A DNA stretch of 64,000 bases. Origin: Methylotenera sp. (GTDB lineage Bacteria; Pseudomonadota; Gammaproteobacteria; Burkholderiales; Methylophilaceae). The position numbers and the translations under genes are program-made. Location: NCBI RefSeq assembly GCF_030684185.1, contig NZ_JAUXOY010000028.1, positions 1 to 64,000 of the forward strand, written 5' to 3'. Shown here piece after piece: positions 48,179 to 57,034 of the stretch. Position 1 is the first letter of the stretch. Each line of letters opens with the position of its first letter. The notes under the pieces were generated by a model. The model saw nothing but the letters and a program-made list of their open reading frames with translations, did not search any database and was not told the DNA's origin.

Positions 48179-48652
48179 TTAGGCCATTAAAGTTGAGCGT
48201 GAAGTAGCGTATGATTTTGCCTGACCGCTTTTACTATAAACATCACCAGCGCCAGAATTACCTTGCAGGTGATTAAGTAATTGTTGATTTCGACTGAAAT
48301 GCTTGCTAATCAGCATGCCATTCAGCCGATTCATTTCTTTGGCTTGGCTGATTGATTGTTGAAATTTATCCCACGCCGCGTTTAGGGCTGGTTTTGTCTG
48401 GCTTTTGAGCCATGCAGTCATTCCTGATTCATTTTGCTCAAAACCGCTTGCTGCCAGGGCTGCATAACGACTTTTTGCAGCTGTATTAATATGTTGCAAC
48501 AATTCGGACTTTTCTTCCATTAACACTTCTATCGCATCTACATCCACCATTACCAAGCTTGATTGCTCGCGCGTTAATAGTTCCAGCAGATTGTTCACTA
48601 ATTGTGCGTCTTGCTCAAAAGTGATTACTTGATTAGAAGTCGTTATGTTCAT
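48179..48652 (-). CDS. flgN: Flagellar chaperone FlgN
   Basis: FlgN escorts the hook-filament junction proteins FlgK and FlgL to the export gate. The 157-residue, largely alpha-helical product (NLLELLTREQSSLVMVDVDAIEVLMEEKSELLQHI) has the FlgN-family pattern of charged heptads and a variable serine-rich tail. It directly follows flgM (8 bp), the standard flgMN arrangement. GAGGAC precedes the ATG. Assignment rests mostly on context and helical pattern. Confidence 0.9.
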   Translation of the reverse strand: MNITTSNQVITFEQDAQLVNNLLELLTREQSSLVMVDVDAIEVLMEEKSELLQHINTAAKSRYAALAASGFEQNESGMTAWLKSQTKPALNAAWDKFQQSISQAKEMNRLNGMLISKHFSRNQQLLNHLQGNSGAGDVYSKSGQAKSYATSRSTLMA

Positions 48653-48659
48653 GTTGTCC

Positions 48660-48995
48660 TCATGATTTTTGAGTGGTTAGCAAATCTTTCACGGTTGCAA
48701 TAAGGCCATCGGCCACTTTTTCAGCGTCTACTTTAAATTGGCCGCTTGCAATAGCCGATTTAATCGCATCTACTTTTTCGGCATCAAATACGCTGCTGCT
48801 GGCTACTTTAGCTTCCAGTGATTTCAACTGGGCTGATAGTGGTGATAAGGTCACGCTCTCAGCTGGCTTGATATCGACTTGTGCGGCCTGAGCATTTTTA
48901 CCTGCTGAATCTAATTTCCCTGCACCCGCTTTATCAACGCTTGACTTATCAGCGCCTACAGCAGCTACATTTTTGATTGAGTCATTAATTTTCAT
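48660..48995 (-). CDS. flgM: Anti-sigma-28 factor FlgM
   Basis: FlgM binds FliA until it is exported through the finished hook. The 111-residue protein has a disordered, alanine/lysine-rich N-terminal half and the C-terminal sigma-binding helices VDAIKSAIASGQFKVDAEKV followed by ADGLI. AAGGAT lies before the ATG. A sigma-28 promoter (49054-49080) is correctly placed upstream, giving the usual feedback loop. Confidence 0.95.
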   Translation of the reverse strand: MKINDSIKNVAAVGADKSSVDKAGAGKLDSAGKNAQAAQVDIKPAESVTLSPLSAQLKSLEAKVASSSVFDAEKVDAIKSAIASGQFKVDAEKVADGLIATVKDLLTTQKS

Positions 48996-49053
48996 GATGT
49001 TCTATCCTTTTTCGCTAAAGTTACTATGCGTATTAAACGCATCCATATTGCTT

Positions 49054-49080
49054 ATATCGGCATAGTTTAAGCGAACTTTA
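49054..49080 (-). promoter_or_regulatory. Sigma-28 (FliA) promoter of flgMN
   Basis: On the minus strand TAAAGTTC (49080-49073), 11 nt, GCCGATAT (49061-49054) matches the FliA consensus TAAAGTTT-N11-GCCGATAA at 14 of 16 positions with exact spacing. The predicted start site is about 50 nt before the flgM ATG. Confidence 0.85.
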
Positions 49081-49138
49081 ATACTTTGTGAGTTTTTTAT
49101 TGAATCCTGTTTATTTAAAAACTGACATCAATAAACTT

Positions 49139-49206
49139 GGTAGGAGCGATCTTTAAAATTGTGAAAAAAACGTGGCTTACACGCCCTATCCCATTCGCTC
49201 CTACAA
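49139..49206. repeat. Degenerate family-1 repeat between flgM promoter and flgA
   Basis: The ends GGTAGGAGCGA and TCGCTCCTAC pair, but the inside has diverged. It lies 3' of flgA and upstream of the flgMN promoter and could separate the two transcripts. Confidence 0.65.
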
Positions 49207-49220
49207 TAATAATCGTATCT

Positions 49221-50000
49221 CTAAAAACCCACCTCTACCTGCCCGCCATTTCTGGCAATGCCCGTCACCACCTGACCACTGGCCACTTTAACCTGTACAA
49301 CCTGGCCTTCATTCGCCTTAGCCATCGCGAGCCCTTCAGCCGAAACACTAAAGCCGCTGCCTTTTGTGGTCAGCATCACGGTTTGACCTTGCTGAACCAC
49401 TGGTGCTATTTTCAACATTTCTTGCCTTAGCACGGTGCCAGCATTCATTGAAATATTGACAGTGCGGCCGATGGCCTGCGCTTGGTCGGTAAAAACACCT
49501 GCCGGCAACTGCGTTAAGTCACCACTTTGAAACAAAATATCTTGACTCGTTACCACCTGACCTTGCGCTAAGGGTGAGGCTGCCACCAAATATTGTGCGA
49601 TTACATTGACTGTTGCCTGCACATAGATGGTCCACACATTAGGCGCATTACAACGCACGCCTACACTGGTTTTACCCCATGCTTTGCTGCCAGTTGGCAT
49701 AAATACCTGTACATCCGGGCATTGTGCTAACTTCAAATTTGAATCTATCGCACCGGCCTGTACGCTCACTTTACCTGGATAACCTATGGTTTGTGTTTCT
49801 AAAAATTCGATGATTTTAGTTTTTACTATCACTAAGTTTTGCTTAGCTATTGGCGCAGGTGTTGATGCAGGTACAGATTCAGCAAAACATATCGAGGACA
49901 CCATTATGCCCGCCAGCATGTATATCAGTCCTTGTATATTTATTCGATGTATATTTATTCGGTGTATATTTACTCGAAAACGACCCTTGCCATCATACAT
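49221..50000 (-). CDS. flgA: Flagellar P-ring assembly chaperone FlgA
   Basis: FlgA is a periplasmic chaperone for FlgI. The protein has a hydrophobic signal segment (GLIYMLAGIMVSSICFAES) and the SAF and FlgA domains (YLVAASPLAQGQVVTSQDILFQ, IGRTVNISMNAGTVLRQEMLK, GFSVSAEGLAMAKANEGQVV). I tentatively start at ATG 50000 (TGGA about 7 nt upstream); starts at 50012 and 50039 are possible. The residues before the signal segment include a repeated NIHRI unit produced by a 15 bp DNA repeat. A sigma-28 promoter lies about 145 bp upstream. Confidence 0.9.
   Translation of the reverse strand: MYDGKGRFRVNIHRINIHRINIQGLIYMLAGIMVSSICFAESVPASTPAPIAKQNLVIVKTKIIEFLETQTIGYPGKVSVQAGAIDSNLKLAQCPDVQVFMPTGSKAWGKTSVGVRCNAPNVWTIYVQATVNVIAQYLVAASPLAQGQVVTSQDILFQSGDLTQLPAGVFTDQAQAIGRTVNISMNAGTVLRQEMLKIAPVVQQGQTVMLTTKGSGFSVSAEGLAMAKANEGQVVQVKVASGQVVTGIARNGGQVEVGF
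49933..49977. repeat. 15 bp x 3 tandem repeat at the flgA N-terminus
   Basis: Three units of TGTATATTTATTCGA (with one or two changes) run in frame ahead of the signal-peptide core of flgA and encode NIHRI, NIHRI and NI(Q/H) on the minus strand. Copy-number change would alter the length of the region before the signal peptide. Confidence 0.85.
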
Positions 50001-50070
50001 ATTGAATTCCATTCTTAATGGTAAAAACTCAATATGCATTCTACGACTGCACCTAAATAGCAAAACTAAG

Positions 50071-50093
50071 AAAAGGGCTGGATTTACCCTTTT
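50071..50093. promoter_or_regulatory. Dyad motif AAAAGGG-N9-CCCTTTT between flgA and flgB
   Basis: This is a perfect 7 bp dyad (50071-50077 and 50087-50093). It matches the motif at 33561-33584 before flhB in arm sequence, spacing and distance to the plus-strand start codon (127 versus 136 bp). AAATAG, which resembles half of an FlhDC box, lies at 50055-50060. Probably a flagellar regulator site. Confidence 0.5.
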
Positions 50094-50144
50094 ACTTTCA
50101 CAATTAAAGCTACTAGTTTAAACCTAGACTAGCACTCATATAAG

Positions 50145-50171
50145 TTATCGGCAAAAAGTGGCATTTCTTTA
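50145..50171 (-). promoter_or_regulatory. Sigma-28 (FliA) promoter reading toward flgA
   Basis: On the minus strand TAAAGAAA (50171-50164), 11 nt, GCCGATAA (50152-50145) has a perfect -10 and a near-perfect -35. It points at flgA even though it lies close to the flgB start, within the flgB leader. Confidence 0.75.
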
Positions 50172-50219
50172 AAGATGTTTTTAAAAAAATTTCACGAGCT
50201 GTTACGAAAGGATTTCATT

Positions 50220-50639
50220 ATGAATAGATTAGACGATGCTTTTAGTTTTCATCAAAACGTATTAAGGGTGCGTGGCCAGCGCCAGGAGTTAATCGCGGCA
50301 AATATCGCCAATGCGGACACACCTAATTACAAAGCACGTGACATAGACTTTAAATCTGCCATGCAAAGTGCAATAGCGGGTGTTAGTCGAGAAGCTTTTA
50401 AAACGACTAAAACCTCAGAACTTCACATGGATAGTTTACCTGCCAATTCCAACATCTCCAGTGGCGCGCCAGGTGCAGCCATGTTTCGCCCCATTATTCA
50501 AGGCAGTGTAGATGGCAATACGGTAGATATGGATGTAGAGCGCAACCAGTTTGCCGACAATGCGATTCGCTATGAAGCTAGCTTAAACATGATCAACGGC
50601 CAGCTCAAAAAAATGCTATCGGCGATACAAGGTCAATAA
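50220..50639 (+). CDS. flgB: Flagellar proximal rod protein FlgB
   Basis: FlgB forms the proximal rod. ATG 50220 (MNRLDDAFSFHQNVLRVRGQR, 139 residues) was chosen because AAAGGA lies 7 nt upstream and the family begins here; an upstream in-frame ATG at 50175 adds 15 unsupported residues. The rod motif QELIAANIANADTPNYKARDIDF and the C-terminal DGNTVDMDVERNQFADNAIRYEA are diagnostic. First gene of flgBCDEFGHIJKL. Confidence 0.96.
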   Translation: MNRLDDAFSFHQNVLRVRGQRQELIAANIANADTPNYKARDIDFKSAMQSAIAGVSREAFKTTKTSELHMDSLPANSNISSGAPGAAMFRPIIQGSVDGNTVDMDVERNQFADNAIRYEASLNMINGQLKKMLSAIQGQ

Positions 50640-50664
50640 AAACTTATTTTGACAGGAGAAAAAC

Positions 50665-51069
50665 ATGTCTTTATTTAACGTATTTAATATTTCCGGTTCT
50701 GCCATGAGCGCGCAATCGCAACGCTTAAACGCGGTAGCCAGCAACCTTGCCAATGCGGATAGTGCAACCAGTGCCAACGGCACACCTTACAAAGCCAAGC
50801 AGGTTGTTTTCAGTGCTACGCCAACAGCCTCTCAGGATGCCAGCGGCGTTAAGGTACTTAGAGTAGTCGAGGATTCTTCACCTGGTAAAGTGGTGTACGA
50901 CCCTAAACATCCGCTGGCCAATGAAAAAGGCTACGTCACCATGCCAAATGTCAATGTGACCGAAGAAATGGTGAATATGATTTCTGCCTCACGTGCTTAC
51001 CAAAACAACGTAGAAACTATGAATGCAGTCAAAACCATGCTGCTTAAAACTCTGTCCATGGGTCAGTAA
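50665..51069 (+). CDS. flgC: Flagellar proximal rod protein FlgC
   Basis: This 134-residue rod protein has the N-terminal motif SAMSAQSQRLNAVASNLANADSA and the C-terminal FlgC/FlgG coiled segment VNVTEEMVNMISASRAYQNNVETMNAVKTM. AGGAGA precedes the ATG. Its stop codon lies inside a 28 bp tandem duplication. Confidence 0.97.
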   Translation: MSLFNVFNISGSAMSAQSQRLNAVASNLANADSATSANGTPYKAKQVVFSATPTASQDASGVKVLRVVEDSSPGKVVYDPKHPLANEKGYVTMPNVNVTEEMVNMISASRAYQNNVETMNAVKTMLLKTLSMGQ

Positions 51070-51119
51070 TAAACTGACCTGTATTAAAGTTCAGTAATAA
51101 ACTGGCCTGTATTAAAGCT
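51064..51119 (+). repeat. 28 bp tandem duplication spanning the flgC stop
   Basis: Two copies of a 28 bp unit starting CAGTAATAAACTG (51064-51091 and 51092-51119) differ at two positions, and a third partial copy CAGTAAT follows. The first copy begins with the last codon and stop of flgC. Confidence 0.9.
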
Positions 51120-51167
51120 CAGTAATTACTTAAACCATTGACGCTTAAAAATTAAAAGGTAAACAAC

Positions 51168-51845
51168 ATGACCACTGTACAAAACACCACAAACACAGCT
51201 TCACAAGCCTTGCTGGATAGTGTTAATGGCAAGAAAAATACAACGACATCGAATGTGAACGAAACTCAGGACAGGTTCATGACTCTGCTGGTCACGCAGA
51301 TGAAAAACCAGGATCCGCTAAACCCAATGGATAACGCGCAAGTGACTAGCCAAATGGCACAGTTATCTACAGTCACAGGTATCAATAAGCTCAATAGCAC
51401 AGTGGAGTCACTCATCGGTAACGTGCAAACAGGCCAGTCGTATCAGGCCGCCAATATGATAGGCCATAACGTACTGGTGCCTGGCAATGCGGTCAGCACC
51501 ACAGGCACTGGCGGTTATTTTGGTGTAGATCTGCCGATAGGTGCAGATAAGCTCACCGTCAGCATTAAGGATTCCGCAGGTGCCACGATTAGAACGCTTA
51601 AACTTGGTGCGCAAGATGCCGGCAGTTCGCCTATCAACTGGGATGGCTTTACTGATGATGGCGCAGTAGCAAAAACCGGTAGCTATAAATTTGAAGTAGC
51701 AGCAACTATATCTGGTCAGACGGCTGCCGCTGAAGGACTTAATTACGCACAAGTAATGAGTGTTTCCAACAGCACAAGTGGTATTAAATTGAATTTGAGT
51801 AATTTAGCCAGTGTAAGTACCAGTGACGTGAAAGAAATTTTCTAA
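51168..51845 (+). CDS. flgD: Hook-capping scaffold protein FlgD
   Basis: FlgD caps the growing hook and directs FlgE assembly. The 225-residue protein has the conserved N-terminal export/cap region (QDRFMTLLVTQMKNQDPLNPMDNAQVTSQMAQLSTVTGI) and the C-terminal FlgD Ig-like and tudor parts with NWDGFTDDGAVAKTGSYKFEV. AAAAGGT precedes the ATG. Confidence 0.96.
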   Translation: MTTVQNTTNTASQALLDSVNGKKNTTTSNVNETQDRFMTLLVTQMKNQDPLNPMDNAQVTSQMAQLSTVTGINKLNSTVESLIGNVQTGQSYQAANMIGHNVLVPGNAVSTTGTGGYFGVDLPIGADKLTVSIKDSAGATIRTLKLGAQDAGSSPINWDGFTDDGAVAKTGSYKFEVAATISGQTAAAEGLNYAQVMSVSNSTSGIKLNLSNLASVSTSDVKEIF

Positions 51846-51928
51846 CATTACAAAACCAGTACATGTCAATCACCATTATTAACACCACTATTCACACCAT
51901 TATTAAATAGAAACAACAGGAGAACAGC

Positions 51929-53158
51929 ATGAGTTTTCAACAAGGTTTAAGCGGTTTAAATGCAGCGTCAAAACAACTGGAAGTCATCGGCAATAACGTA
52001 TCTAACGCTAACACGGTGGGGTTTAAGCAATCGCGCGCGGAGTTTGCCGATGTGTTTGCTAATTCACTCAATGGCAGTGGTGCATCACAAATCGGTATTG
52101 GTACTAAATTAGCCAATGTCGCCCAGCAATTTACCCAAGGCAACGTGACTGGTACCAACAACTCGCTTGACATCGCCATCAATGGCGGCGGGTTTTACCG
52201 CATGAGCAATAACGGTGCGATTACTTATTCTAGAAACGGTCAGTTCCAGATGGATAAATTTGGCTATATTGTAGATGCCGAAAACAAACGCCTCACAGGT
52301 TATGCTGCCGACGCTTCAGGTAATCTATCAACTGGTGCGCCAGCAGAACTCAACATCAGTACGGCAGATTTACAGCCTTCAGCCACCGCCAAAGTAGTCG
52401 GTTTAGTCAACATGGATTCACGTGGCAGCACACTCACTGCAGCGGGATTTAACCCCACTGACCCTACCACTTATAACAACTCAACGGCTGTTACTACATT
52501 TGACAGCCTGGGCAACTCACATACCTTACAAAGCTTTTTCGTAAAAACCGGGCCAGGTGTCTGGAATGTATACACAACAGCGAATGGCGTATCTACCACA
52601 GTGCTGCCAGCACCTACCGCCACGCTGACTTTTACTGGCACGGGCATGTCCCCCACCAGCGTACCAGCTAGTCCAACACCAGTCTCTTTCCCTGTCACCA
52701 CTGGGGCAACAACCCCACTTAATCTGACAATGGATTACTCAGGCAGCACCCAGTATGGTTCTAATTTCAGTATTAACAGTTTATCGCAGGATGGGTTCAC
52801 TTCTGGTCGTCTGGCAAGCTTCAATACAGGGGCAGATGGCACCATTGTTGGCCGTTATACCAACGGGCAATCTAAAACACTAGGGCAAGTGGTACTGGCA
52901 AACTTTGTTAATCCTAATGGCCTGCAATCTCTAGGCGGCAACGCCTGGTCTGAAAGTGCTACTTCGGGCGCACCACTGGTTGGTATTCCAAATACTGGAT
53001 TACTGGGCGTATTGCAATCATCGGCTCAGGAAGATTCAAACGTGGACCTTACCGCAGAGCTGGTCAATATGATTACAGCACAGCGTGTTTATCAGGCCAA
53101 TGCTCAAACTATTAAGACGCAGGACCAGGTATTGCAAACGCTGGTTAATCTGCGTTAG
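51929..53158 (+). CDS. flgE: Flagellar hook protein FlgE
   Basis: FlgE polymerises into the hook. The 409-residue length is normal for a compact hook protein. The N-terminus FQQGLSGLNAASKQLEVIGNNVSNANTVGFKQSR and the C-terminus LTAELVNMITAQRVYQANAQTIKTQDQVLQTLVNLR form the D0 coiled coils; the middle is the variable D1-D2 part, rich in Thr/Ser. CAGGAG lies 7 nt before the start. Confidence 0.97.
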   Translation: MSFQQGLSGLNAASKQLEVIGNNVSNANTVGFKQSRAEFADVFANSLNGSGASQIGIGTKLANVAQQFTQGNVTGTNNSLDIAINGGGFYRMSNNGAITYSRNGQFQMDKFGYIVDAENKRLTGYAADASGNLSTGAPAELNISTADLQPSATAKVVGLVNMDSRGSTLTAAGFNPTDPTTYNNSTAVTTFDSLGNSHTLQSFFVKTGPGVWNVYTTANGVSTTVLPAPTATLTFTGTGMSPTSVPASPTPVSFPVTTGATTPLNLTMDYSGSTQYGSNFSINSLSQDGFTSGRLASFNTGADGTIVGRYTNGQSKTLGQVVLANFVNPNGLQSLGGNAWSESATSGAPLVGIPNTGLLGVLQSSAQEDSNVDLTAELVNMITAQRVYQANAQTIKTQDQVLQTLVNLR

Positions 53159-53182
53159 AAATTGAGTTGTGAGCACGCTACG

Positions 53183-53246
53183 TTCGCGATCTAAAGATCG
53201 CTCCTACAAAAACCTGCCGTGGTAGGAGCGATCTTTAGATCGCGAA
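53183..53246. repeat. Family-1 repeat, inside-out variant
   Basis: TTCGCGATCTAAAGATCGCT plus CCTAC (53183-53207) is perfectly inverted at 53222-53246. Here the GTAGGAG ends face inward and the 14 nt centre joins them, the reverse of the copies at 419 and 24699. It lies between flgE and flgF and could form a strong hairpin in the flg transcript. Confidence 0.85.
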
Positions 53247-53285
53247 TGCGGTGCTGAATAAACTATAGCAACAGAGGAGAAAAAA

Positions 53286-54026
53286 ATGGATCGCATGATT
53301 TATACCGCAATGACAGGTGCAAAACACATACTTGAACAGCAAGCCACCACTGCGCATAACCTTGCCAACGTCACATCTACCGGCTTTAAGGCACAAGTGG
53401 ATTCGTTCAGGGCTGTGCCTGTTATGAGTGATGGTTTGGCGACGCGCGCCTTTGTGGTGGACTCTACCGTAGGTGCCGACTTTAATCCTGGGGCTATTCA
53501 ATCAACTAACCGCGAGTTAGATGTGGCGATTCAAGGCAAAGGCTGGCTATCTGTTCAGCGTGCTGATGGTTCTGAAGGCTACACCCGTAACGGTTCACTT
53601 AAAGTGAGTGAAAATGGTGTGCTGCAAACAGCAACAGGGTTAACAGTATTAGGCGATGGCGGCCCTATCAGCCTTCCGCCTGACGTTGCAGTGTCCATTG
53701 CCAAGGACGGCACTGTGTCATCAATCTCGACTGGCACTCAACCCGGGCCTTCCAATGTGCTGGGCCGTTTAAAGCTGGTAAATCCGCCAGAGGCAGACTT
53801 GGTGCGTGCCGAAGACGGGTTGTTTGTGACAAAAAATGGCAATCCGGCTGAAGCAGACACCAATGTGCATGTAGTGAGTGGTGCTTTAGAAAGCAGTAAC
53901 GTCAATGTGGTAGATGCCATGGTGACAATGATTAGCCTGGCCAGACAATTCGAAATGCAAATGAAACTGATGCAAAGCGCTGAGAATAACGCCAATAAAG
54001 CCGCTCAACTCCTCAGTTTGAGTTGA
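53286..54026 (+). CDS. flgF: Flagellar rod protein FlgF
   Basis: This is a proximal rod protein of 246 residues. It shows the MDRMIYTAMTGAKHILEQQATTAHNLANVTSTGFKAQVDSFR N-terminal rod motif and the C-terminal VVSGALESSNVNVVDAMVTMISLARQFEMQMKLMQSAENN segment. GAGGAG lies shortly before the ATG. It is separated from flgE by a palindromic repeat. Confidence 0.96.
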   Translation: MDRMIYTAMTGAKHILEQQATTAHNLANVTSTGFKAQVDSFRAVPVMSDGLATRAFVVDSTVGADFNPGAIQSTNRELDVAIQGKGWLSVQRADGSEGYTRNGSLKVSENGVLQTATGLTVLGDGGPISLPPDVAVSIAKDGTVSSISTGTQPGPSNVLGRLKLVNPPEADLVRAEDGLFVTKNGNPAEADTNVHVVSGALESSNVNVVDAMVTMISLARQFEMQMKLMQSAENNANKAAQLLSLS

Positions 54027-54126
54027 AACCTGTTGGATTAACATTGAGTTATAAGATTTTAAAATAAATCAGCAACAAAACAGCTGGTTTTTAACGGCTA
54101 GTTTTAAACCGGCAGCTAATTTTTGA

Positions 54127-54234
54127 TCAGAACAAACTGATAAGCGCAACTAACCCAGCTCCGCTGGCAAGTATTGCTAATCAGAACAAACTGATAAGCG
54201 CAACTAACCCAGCTCCGCTGGCAAGTATTGCTAA
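54127..54234 (+). repeat. Perfect 54 bp tandem duplication upstream of flgG
   Basis: A 54 bp unit (54127-54180) is repeated exactly at 54181-54234 and ends just before the flgG ribosome-binding site. No coding frame is affected. The lack of any difference between copies suggests a recent event. Confidence 0.95.
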
Positions 54235-54245
54235 AAGGAAATAAA

Positions 54246-55028
54246 ATGATACGCTCACTATGGATTTCAAAAACTGGCCTTGATGCCCAACAAACTCAAA
54301 TGGACGTCATTGCCAATAACTTGGCAAACGTCAGCACCAACGGCTTCAAGCGTTCACGCGCGGTATTTGAAGACTTGCTCTATCAAAATATCCGTCAGCC
54401 TGGCGCGCAAAGCTCACAACAAACACAGTTGCCATCTGGCCTGCAATTAGGTACGGGCGTACGACCGGTCGCGACAGAGCGCATTTTTACGCAAGGCAAT
54501 TTACAACAAACAGGCAATGACAAAGATGTTGCTATCAACGGCGCAGGCTTCTTTCAGGTATTGCTGCCTGATGGCACCGCGGCCTATACACGTGATGGTT
54601 CTTTTCAGGTAGATAGCCAAGGTCAGCTGGTGACTTCCAGCGGATTTCCTGTACAACCTGCGATTACTATTCCAGCTGGCGCAGAAAGCCTGAGTATCGG
54701 TCGCGATGGTACTGTTTCAGTGACTGTTGCAGGGTCAACTGCCGCCACACAGGTGGGGACATTGCAACTTTCAACATTCATCAATTCCGCCGGCCTACAG
54801 GCTAAAGGCGAAAACTTATATGTGGAAACCAGTGCATCCGGCAATGCTACTGCAAACGCACCTGGCGCTAATGGCGCGGGTTTGCTAACACAAAAATATG
54901 TTGAAACTTCTAACGTTAATGTAGTGGAAGAACTGGTGAACATGATTCAAACCCAGCGCGCTTATGAAATCAACAGCAAGGCGATTACAACCTCTGACCA
55001 AATGTTGCAAAAACTAACGCAGATGTAA
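54246..55028 (+). CDS. flgG: Flagellar distal rod protein FlgG
   Basis: FlgG builds the distal rod. I start at ATG 54246 ([20 protein letters not shown], 260 residues, the normal length) with AAAAGGA 6 nt upstream; an upstream in-frame start at 54228 lies in the duplicated leader. The rod motif [18 protein letters not shown] and the C-terminal [29 protein letters not shown] are present. Confidence 0.97.
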   Translation: MIRSLWISKTGLDAQQTQMDVIANNLANVSTNGFKRSRAVFEDLLYQNIRQPGAQSSQQTQLPSGLQLGTGVRPVATERIFTQGNLQQTGNDKDVAINGAGFFQVLLPDGTAAYTRDGSFQVDSQGQLVTSSGFPVQPAITIPAGAESLSIGRDGTVSVTVAGSTAATQVGTLQLSTFINSAGLQAKGENLYVETSASGNATANAPGANGAGLLTQKYVETSNVNVVEELVNMIQTQRAYEINSKAITTSDQMLQKLTQM

Positions 55029-55090
55029 TTCTGCGTAAATAAAACTTGAGCAAGTAAAAATTAGAGTGTCAAAAACTTAAAGAGTCGATT

Positions 55091-55849
55091 ATGTTGAATA
55101 GCAACAATCATCAAGCAAGCAATATGTCATTAGCTGGTCTAAAAGTTGGCCGTTTTTGTGCGCGACTTTTCTCTGGAAAACTTGTTTCCGTGCAACGTGC
55201 ATTGATTGGCATGTTATTGGCTTCAGGTTTACTTGTAACGGGCTGTGCAATTACGCCTGATAGCATCGTTAAACAGCCTATGACAGCCAAGCCAACTGCA
55301 GTTGTGCCAGCTAAAGCCAGCAACGGCGCGATATTCAACTCTGCCGCTTACCGCCCTTTATTTGAAGACAGACGTCCTCGCTACGCAGGCGACATTGTCA
55401 CAATTAACATTGTAGAAAACACTTCTGCCACCAAAGTTGGTGAAAGCTCTGCCAGCAAAGACGGCAAAGCTGAAGGCTCCATTATCAGTCTGCTAGGAAA
55501 ACCGATGCCTAAGGCAAGCGTTTCTGGCACTTCATCACTTTCTTACAAAGATAAGGCCGATGAAAAATCCAGCAATGTGTTCAATGGCTCGATTACTGTC
55601 ACGGTGATTGAGGTGTTGTCTAACGGTTACTTAGTGGTTAGTGGTGAAAAACAGATTTCTCTGGATAAAGGTACCGAGTTTGTACGGTTTTCTGGCGTCA
55701 TCAATCCTGACAGCATTACTGTAGGTAATTTTGTACCCTCTAATAAAGTCGCTGACGCCCGCATTGAATATAGAACCAATAGCAAGATTGATGCGGCTAG
55801 CATTGTATCGATGCTTGCGCGCTTCTTCTTGAGCATTGCCCCACTGTAA
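55091..55849 (+). CDS. flgH: Flagellar L-ring lipoprotein FlgH
   Basis: FlgH forms the outer-membrane L-ring. The 252-residue protein has a lipoprotein signal with lipobox LVTG-C52 after a hydrophobic stretch (ALIGMLLASGL). The n-region of about 35 residues is unusually long, so an internal start is possible. The mature part carries YAGDIVTINIVENTSATK, NGSITVTVIEVLSNGYLVVSGEKQI and RFSGVINPDSI. flgI starts 9 bp downstream. Confidence 0.95.
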   Translation: MLNSNNHQASNMSLAGLKVGRFCARLFSGKLVSVQRALIGMLLASGLLVTGCAITPDSIVKQPMTAKPTAVVPAKASNGAIFNSAAYRPLFEDRRPRYAGDIVTINIVENTSATKVGESSASKDGKAEGSIISLLGKPMPKASVSGTSSLSYKDKADEKSSNVFNGSITVTVIEVLSNGYLVVSGEKQISLDKGTEFVRFSGVINPDSITVGNFVPSNKVADARIEYRTNSKIDAASIVSMLARFFLSIAPL

Positions 55850-55858
55850 GGGTTACTT

Positions 55859-56995
55859 ATGATGCATGATTATTTAAAATACGCTTATCACCTTATCCAT
55901 AAAAATCGGCTGGATAATTTATTCGTTTTGTTTTTATGCAGCTTGATGTTCATTCAGCCAGCTCATGCAGAAAGACTGAAAGACTTGGCTACAATTCAGG
56001 GAGTTAGAAACAACCAGCTCATGGGATATGGCTTAGTGGTCGGTTTAGATGGCACTGGTGACCAAACACCTTATACCGTGCAAAGTATGATTAGCATGAT
56101 GCAGCAAATGGGCATTAACTTACCTGCTGGCACCAGCGTGCAAATGAAAAATGTAGCCTCGGTAATTATCACCAGCAGCCTGCCTGCCTTCGCCCAGCCT
56201 GGACAAACCCTGGATGTAACGGTTTCGTCTATGGGCAGTGCAAAAAGCCTGCGTGGCGGCACGCTACTCATGACACCACTCAAAGGTGCTGACGGCCAGA
56301 TTTACGCCATGGCGCAGGGTAATCTGGTGGTAGGTGGTGTCGGTGCCTCAGCCAATGGCAGCCAAACACAAATCAATCATCTCAGCGTTGGACGTATTTC
56401 CGATGGCGCTACGGTAGAACGCGCGATTCCCAACACACTAAGCCAAACTGACAATGTAAATCTAGAGCTCAAAGAGTCTGATTTTTCTACTGCAACTTTA
56501 GTCGTAGACGCCATTAACCGCCGCTTTGGTCAAAATACCGCCTTTGCGCAAGATGGCCGTGTCATTCGTGTGCAGCCACCTGCCAATAGCAGCCGCGTAA
56601 GTTTTCTGGCCGCGCTGGAAACCATCAATGTTGCGCCAGCAGCTACCACTGCCAAAATTATTTTAAATGCACGCACTGGTTCAGTGGTGATGAACCAAGC
56701 CGTAACACTGGAAAATTGCGCTGTATCTCATGGCAATTTGTCAGTCGTTATCAATACAGACCCTGTTATCAGCCAGCCAGGTGCACTATCTAGCGGCCAA
56801 ACGGTCTCAACCGCCCGCTCTCAGATTGAAATCAATAAAGAGCCGGGCAAGGTATTAAAACTTAATAGTGGCGCAAATTTATCAGACGTCGTAAAAGCCC
56901 TAAACGCGATTGGCGCGACGCCACAAGACTTACTTGCCATATTGCAAGCGATGAAAGCCGCAGGCTCATTACGCGCAGATTTGGAAGTCATCTAA
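55859..56995 (+). CDS. flgI: Flagellar P-ring protein FlgI
   Basis: FlgI polymerises around the rod in the periplasm with help from FlgA. The 378-residue protein has a signal peptide (LFVLFLCSLMFIQPAHA, cleavage before ERLKDLA) and the family blocks ATIQGVRNNQLMGYGLVVGLDGTGDQTP, SVQMKNVASVIITSSLPAFAQPGQ and LVVGGVGASANGS. The ATG is 9 bp after flgH. Confidence 0.97.
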   Translation: MMHDYLKYAYHLIHKNRLDNLFVLFLCSLMFIQPAHAERLKDLATIQGVRNNQLMGYGLVVGLDGTGDQTPYTVQSMISMMQQMGINLPAGTSVQMKNVASVIITSSLPAFAQPGQTLDVTVSSMGSAKSLRGGTLLMTPLKGADGQIYAMAQGNLVVGGVGASANGSQTQINHLSVGRISDGATVERAIPNTLSQTDNVNLELKESDFSTATLVVDAINRRFGQNTAFAQDGRVIRVQPPANSSRVSFLAALETINVAPAATTAKIILNARTGSVVMNQAVTLENCAVSHGNLSVVINTDPVISQPGALSSGQTVSTARSQIEINKEPGKVLKLNSGANLSDVVKALNAIGATPQDLLAILQAMKAAGSLRADLEVI

Positions 56996-57034
56996 CATGA
57001 TAAATCTAAGCATGATTACTATAGAGCATTTGTT

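Noticed and set aside
50145-50171. Reading the TTATCGGC element as a plus-strand promoter of flgB
   Set aside because: The FliA consensus matches only on the minus strand, with the -35 at 50171-50164, so it drives flgA.
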